The notes beneath the pieces were generated by a model, which worked only from the letters and a program-made list of their open reading frames with translations, was not told where the DNA came from and ran no database searches. The translations under genes and the position numbers were made by a program. DNA of 64,000 nucleotides from Martinezella hainanensis (lineage in GTDB: Bacteria > Pseudomonadota > Alphaproteobacteria > Rhizobiales > Rhizobiaceae). Positions within the stretch are counted from its first letter, which is position 1. Every line of letters begins with the position of its first letter. The stretch covers positions 62,001-126,000 of the forward strand of contig NZ_FMAC01000012.1 of NCBI RefSeq assembly GCF_900094555.1, in the 5' to 3' direction. Positions 60,749-64,000 of this stretch are shown in pieces.

Positions 60749-62839
60749 ATGAATTCCGTTTGGCCCGCCGCCCCGAACGACGATTTTCGGTCGCTTTTCA
60801 AGACGCATCCGTCGCCGATGTGGGTCTATGATCCGCAGACGTTGAGGTTTCTGATCGTCAACGATGCGGCTCTCGACCTCTATGGCTATGGCCATGCGGA
60901 CTTCGCGGTCATGACCGTGCTCGACATCAGACCATCCGTGGAACGCGAGCGCATGCTGGACGCGGTGCACCACCGCACCGACATTGAGACGGCGCAACGC
61001 TGGACGCATCTGAAGGCGGGCGGCGAGACATTCGAAGTTCTGACCTATGGGCGGGAGATCCGCTTCGACGGCAAGATGGCGATCCTCGCGATCGTTCAGG
61101 ATCGCACCGAGGTCAATGCGGCCCAACGACAGATCGACGCCACCCAGTCGCTGCTCGACAGCATCGTCGACAATCTTCCCGTCGGCGTCTTCGTCAAGGA
61201 TATGGAGCGGGATGGCCGTTATATTCTGTTCAACGAAGCCTGCGGCGGCATCGTCGGGCACTCGGCGCAGGATATGATCGGTAAATCGGACAAGGCCATA
61301 TTCTCCGATGAGCAGACGGCGCTTTTTCGGGAGCAGGACAGACTTGCCTTCGAGACTGCCGCGACCGTCTACTTTGAGGAAACCATCCACACGGCGGATG
61401 GCGCGTTACGTATCCTGAAAACGGCGAAGCGGGCTCTGCCCGCACCAACGGGGCAGGCGCCACGCTATGTTCTCGGCATTTCCCAGGATGTGACCGAGGA
61501 ACGCAGCGTCGAGGCAAGGCTTGCGCATCTTGCCATGCACGATTCCCTGACAGGCCTTCCGAACAGAGCTTTCTTTTCCGAGAGCATCGTGCGGCAGGTG
61601 GCGGCTGCGACGCCAGCGAAGCCAATCGCGCTGCTCTATATCGATGTCGATCATTTCAAGCATATCAACGACAGCAAGGGCCATGCTGCGGGTGACATGC
61701 TCCTGCGCCAGGTTGCCGAGCGCCTCCAGCAGCTTGCCGAGAGGAGCGATCTGGTCGCGCGCCTGGGCGGTGACGAGTTCGCGCTGGTCTTGAGGATGAC
61801 GGATGCCGGGCGTGCCCGCCGTTTCGCCGATCTGCTGTTGCAATCGCTTTCGGCACCCTTCGATCTCGACGGCGTCCGCGAACATGTGACCTGCAGCATC
61901 GGGATCGCCTTGGCACCTGAGCACGGCAACGATGCAGATGTCCTGATGCGGGATGCGGATCTGGCGCTCTATGCAGCCAAGGGCAGCGGCCGATCGACCT
62001 ATCGCTTCTACCAGACCGAGATGCGGCTCGAAGCCGAACGGCGCCACCAGCTCACGGTGGAGCTTCGAGAGGCTCTGCAGAACGATGAATTCGAACTCCA
62101 TTACCAGCCGATCATCCGGCTGGACGAGGACGCACTGTCCGGCTTCGAAGCCCTCATCCGCTGGCGTCATCCCAAGCACGGGCTCATCCCACCGGCTGAG
62201 TTCATTCCAGTCGCCGAGGAAACGGGCATGATCGTGCCGATCGGCGACTGGGTGCTGCGAGAAGCCTGCCGGACCGCCATGGAGTGGCCCGAAAACCTGA
62301 AGGTGGCCATCAACCTGTCTGTCTATCAGTTTCGTCATGCGAGCCTGCTGGCCACCGTCGTCTCGGCGCTGGGCGAGACGGGTCTTTGTCCCGGACGGCT
62401 GGAGATCGAGGTCACGGAATCCATCCTGCTCTCCGAGGTCGAGCAAAGCCTGTCGTTGCTGCGTGCCCTGAAGGAGCTTGGCATTCGCATCGCGATCGAT
62501 GATTTCGGCACGGGTTATTCCTCGCTCAGCTATCTGCGCTCCTTCTCTTTCGACAAGATCAAGCTCGACCGCAGCTTCGTCGCCGGCATGGATGCCGATC
62601 CCGGCAATCTCGCGATCGTACGGGCCGTAGTCGGCATCGCCTCCGGCTTCAACGCCGTGACACTGGCCGAAGGCATCGAGACGGAGGCGCAACTGGCGAA
62701 GTTGCGGGCAGAGGGCTATCACGAAGTGCAGGGTTTCCTGCTTGGACGGCCAATGGCGCGCGAGGACGCTTTGGCGCGAATTCTCAGTGAGGCCTATCCC
62801 GCTCGGACTTTACGTGCCCGAAAACCAGCGCGTGGATGA
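60749..62839 (+). CDS. PAS-PAS-GGDEF-EAL cyclic di-GMP enzyme
   Basis: A 696-residue soluble protein. Two PAS domains come first (residues about 10-125 and 135-255: MWVYDPQTLRFLIVNDAALD and FVKDMERDGRYILFNEACGG). A GGDEF domain has an intact loop at 340-344 (ARLGGDEFALV), and an EAL domain has EAL at 467-469 in FEALIRWRHPKHGL, with DFGTGYSSLSYLRSF and EGIETEAQL. Both catalytic sites look intact, so either synthesis or hydrolysis of cyclic di-GMP may dominate; the RxxD inhibitory site reads ERSD and is not canonical. It lacks membrane helices and is monocistronic. Confidence 0.93.
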   Translation: MNSVWPAAPNDDFRSLFKTHPSPMWVYDPQTLRFLIVNDAALDLYGYGHADFAVMTVLDIRPSVERERMLDAVHHRTDIETAQRWTHLKAGGETFEVLTYGREIRFDGKMAILAIVQDRTEVNAAQRQIDATQSLLDSIVDNLPVGVFVKDMERDGRYILFNEACGGIVGHSAQDMIGKSDKAIFSDEQTALFREQDRLAFETAATVYFEETIHTADGALRILKTAKRALPAPTGQAPRYVLGISQDVTEERSVEARLAHLAMHDSLTGLPNRAFFSESIVRQVAAATPAKPIALLYIDVDHFKHINDSKGHAAGDMLLRQVAERLQQLAERSDLVARLGGDEFALVLRMTDAGRARRFADLLLQSLSAPFDLDGVREHVTCSIGIALAPEHGNDADVLMRDADLALYAAKGSGRSTYRFYQTEMRLEAERRHQLTVELREALQNDEFELHYQPIIRLDEDALSGFEALIRWRHPKHGLIPPAEFIPVAEETGMIVPIGDWVLREACRTAMEWPENLKVAINLSVYQFRHASLLATVVSALGETGLCPGRLEIEVTESILLSEVEQSLSLLRALKELGIRIAIDDFGTGYSSLSYLRSFSFDKIKLDRSFVAGMDADPGNLAIVRAVVGIASGFNAVTLAEGIETEAQLAKLRAEGYHEVQGFLLGRPMAREDALARILSEAYPARTLRARKPARG

Positions 62840-62980
62840 CCGCCGAAGCTGCTGAGGCGGCTATCGTGAAAACAGTCAAAAAATTTGGCACCTCGTTGTC
62901 GGGAAGGGTGATTGATCAACGTCCTTGGGATGGCCCATCGAAAAGGGCATGATACGATGAACCGCTCCAAGGAGACGAAC

Positions 62981-63412
62981 ATGACCGATGCAACAGATCA
63001 AACGCAATCCCAGCAGCCCCGAGTGCCGGTTCGCGGCGGCGTCGTGGCCTATCTGACCGTCGACGGCGCTGTGAAGGCAGCCGAGTTCTACAGCCGCGCT
63101 TTCGGAGCAGAACAGGTCTTCATGTATCCCGTCGATGAAAAAGGCCGGACCATGCATGTCCATCTCTACATCAACGGTAGCTCCGTGATGCTCGGTGACG
63201 CCTTTCCGGAATACGGCCATGCGTTGGAAAAGCCGCAGTCCTTCACGATGCAGCTTGTCGTCGATGATCTGGACTTCTGGTGGAAGCGAGCCGTCGATGC
63301 CGGAGCCGAAGTCGTCGTCGAGCCGCAAGTGATGTTCTGGGGCGATCGCTGGGGTCAGCTGCGCGATCCCTTCGGCGTCGCCTGGGCGATGAATGCGCCG
63401 GTCAACGGCTGA
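62981..63412 (+). CDS. VOC-family protein (glyoxalase/PhnB-like)
   Basis: A 143-residue protein of the vicinal oxygen chelate superfamily. The core is AYLTVDGAVKAAEFYSRAFG, then GRTMHVHLYINGSSVMLGD and DRWGQLRDPFGVAWAMN, with the H, E and Q-type metal positions of the PhnB/YdfO group. AAGGAG lies about 6 bases before ATG 62981; the upstream frame from 62912 has no ribosome site. Substrate unknown. Confidence 0.88.
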   Translation: MTDATDQTQSQQPRVPVRGGVVAYLTVDGAVKAAEFYSRAFGAEQVFMYPVDEKGRTMHVHLYINGSSVMLGDAFPEYGHALEKPQSFTMQLVVDDLDFWWKRAVDAGAEVVVEPQVMFWGDRWGQLRDPFGVAWAMNAPVNG

Positions 63413-63421
63413 TAATATAAC

Positions 63422-63448
63422 GCCCTCGGTGCGGATCGCGCCGAGGGC
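63422..63448. terminator. 12-bp hairpin between the VOC gene and the hydrolase
   Basis: GCCCTCGGTGCG (63422-63433) pairs with CGCGCCGAGGGC (63437-63448), with one G-T pair, around GAT. It lies between the convergent stops at 63412 and 63476. Confidence 0.8.
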
Positions 63449-63475
63449 ACTTCTCTTGATGCGGCTGCGAAGGCG

Positions 63476-64000
63476 CTATTCAGCGAGCAGGGTCCGCGTC
63501 AGTGGATGCGCAGCATCCATCAGACCAGCCAGCACCGAGTAATGATGCTTGTCGGGCTCGATCACCGCAGCCGTCGAGGCACCAAGGCCGATCCAGATAT
63601 TGGCAAGCAGCGCATTCAGGCGGATGAATTCCGCGCGTTCCGCGCCGCCGACCCAGCAGGTTAGGCGAATGCCGTCGATCGGCTCGAGAAGTGCGGGACT
63701 TTCGGCTCTCGCCTCGGCGTCATCGATGCGAAGCTCCCGGTTCATCTTGCGCCGCATGAGCGGGCGTAGGTCATGCACGCCAGAAATGGCAAGCACATGC
63801 CGGATGCGCTTGAGGACCGTTTCGCCGAGCGGCGATGTCGTCGTCATCATGCGGGCGACAAGCTGGCCGCCGGCAGAGTGCCCGGTCAGCACAATCGGAC
63901 CTTCGACCAGATCGGCCGCTGCCGTAATGGCTGCCGCGATCTCCTTGCCGATTCCGCCGATGCTATTGTCCGGGCAAAGCGTGTAGGACGGGATCGCCAC
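63476..64000 (-). CDS. Alpha/beta hydrolase (kynurenine-formamidase/esterase-like), truncated by the window end
   Basis: The C-terminal 174 residues of a leftward gene; the start is beyond base 64000. The nucleophile elbow is TGHSAGGQLVARM, and HHYSVLAGLMDAAHPLTRTLLA carries the catalytic His. The block SYTLCPDNSIGGIGKEIAAA fits carboxylesterase/arylformamidase-like alpha/beta hydrolases (YP.VR/YTL). No kynurenine pathway gene is seen next to it. The nucleophile Ser, a late Asp and the His are all present in the visible part. Confidence 0.83.
   Translation of the reverse strand: MAIPSYTLCPDNSIGGIGKEIAAAITAAADLVEGPIVLTGHSAGGQLVARMMTTTSPLGETVLKRIRHVLAISGVHDLRPLMRRKMNRELRIDDAEARAESPALLEPIDGIRLTCWVGGAERAEFIRLNALLANIWIGLGASTAAVIEPDKHHYSVLAGLMDAAHPLTRTLLAE

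Noticed and set aside
1..64000. CRISPR arrays, tRNA, rRNA, insertion sequences, prophage genes
   Set aside because: None was recognised in reading through the sequence; no spaced repeats, transposase motifs or tRNA-like cloverleaf blocks were seen.

Overview
The window looks like an accessory or secondary-replicon segment from a Rhizobium-type alphaproteobacterium. The reading frames are GC-rich with strong third-position GC bias, which is why long antisense shadow frames appear. The gene families are typical of Rhizobiaceae: DUF992, GCG_CRPN, DUF4166 plus DCC, a divergent oxyR/katG pair, a MocR regulator and polar amino-acid ABC systems. The window opens inside minE. In Rhizobiaceae the minCDE operon usually sits on a chromid or megaplasmid, so a chromid is likely (inference). 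No rRNA, tRNA, insertion sequence, phage gene or CRISPR array was seen.

Layout. 0-6.5 kb: minE end, three tandem hairpins, a NodB-fold deacetylase, then a TetR regulator divergent from a PspA/YiaA envelope-stress operon with three identical-type operators, then a three-domain MFS/PlsC/acyl-ACP synthetase fusion. 6.5-14 kb: a CreBC-like two-component system behind a DUF4173 membrane protein, a GAF-GGDEF diguanylate cyclase, a beta-lactamase-fold hydrolase and a GNAT acetyltransferase. 14-17.7 kb: DUF4166 reductase plus DCC protein, a small secreted GCG_CRPN protein and a PAP2 phosphatase. 17.9-22.1 kb: an AcoR-like regulator without AAA+ domain, aldehyde dehydrogenase, DUF779, a DJ-1/PfpI protein and a ribbon-helix-helix protein. 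22.1-28.6 kb: TetR/hydrolase pair, a PhnA-like protein without zinc ribbon, two aldo/keto reductases, a dihydrofolate-reductase-family protein and a LysR regulator.

28.6-33.7 kb is a stress block: CsbD, BON protein, DUF992 and katG divergent from oxyR. 34.1-40.5 kb is a five-gene operon (NMT1-like binding protein, amino-acid-type ABC transporter, M20 amidohydrolase) divergent from a MocR regulator, with a long inverted repeat between them. 40.5-44 kb is a polysaccharide module (flippase, glycosyltransferase, acyltransferase). 44.2-47.9 kb holds a DnaJ-domain protein and an NrtR-like NUDIX regulator divergent from an SPFH protein plus NAD-kinase-like gene, with a 17-bp palindrome between. 47.9-50.3 kb has a DegP-type protease and a DUF2161 protein. 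50.6-52.6 kb has a WcbI/GSCFA pair. 52.6-60.6 kb is a carbohydrate locus (GH94 phosphorylase, GH2 beta-mannosidase, GntR regulator, divergent uxuA). 60.7-64 kb has a PAS-GGDEF-EAL protein, a VOC protein and the end of an alpha/beta hydrolase.

The best candidates for little-described systems are the NrtR/SPFH/NAD-kinase unit, the TetR-controlled PspA-YiaA operon, the GH94/mannosidase/UxuA locus, the MocR-controlled transport-hydrolysis operon and the AAA-less AcoR/aldehyde dehydrogenase/DUF779 cluster. All functions are read from sequence by eye; no database search was run.
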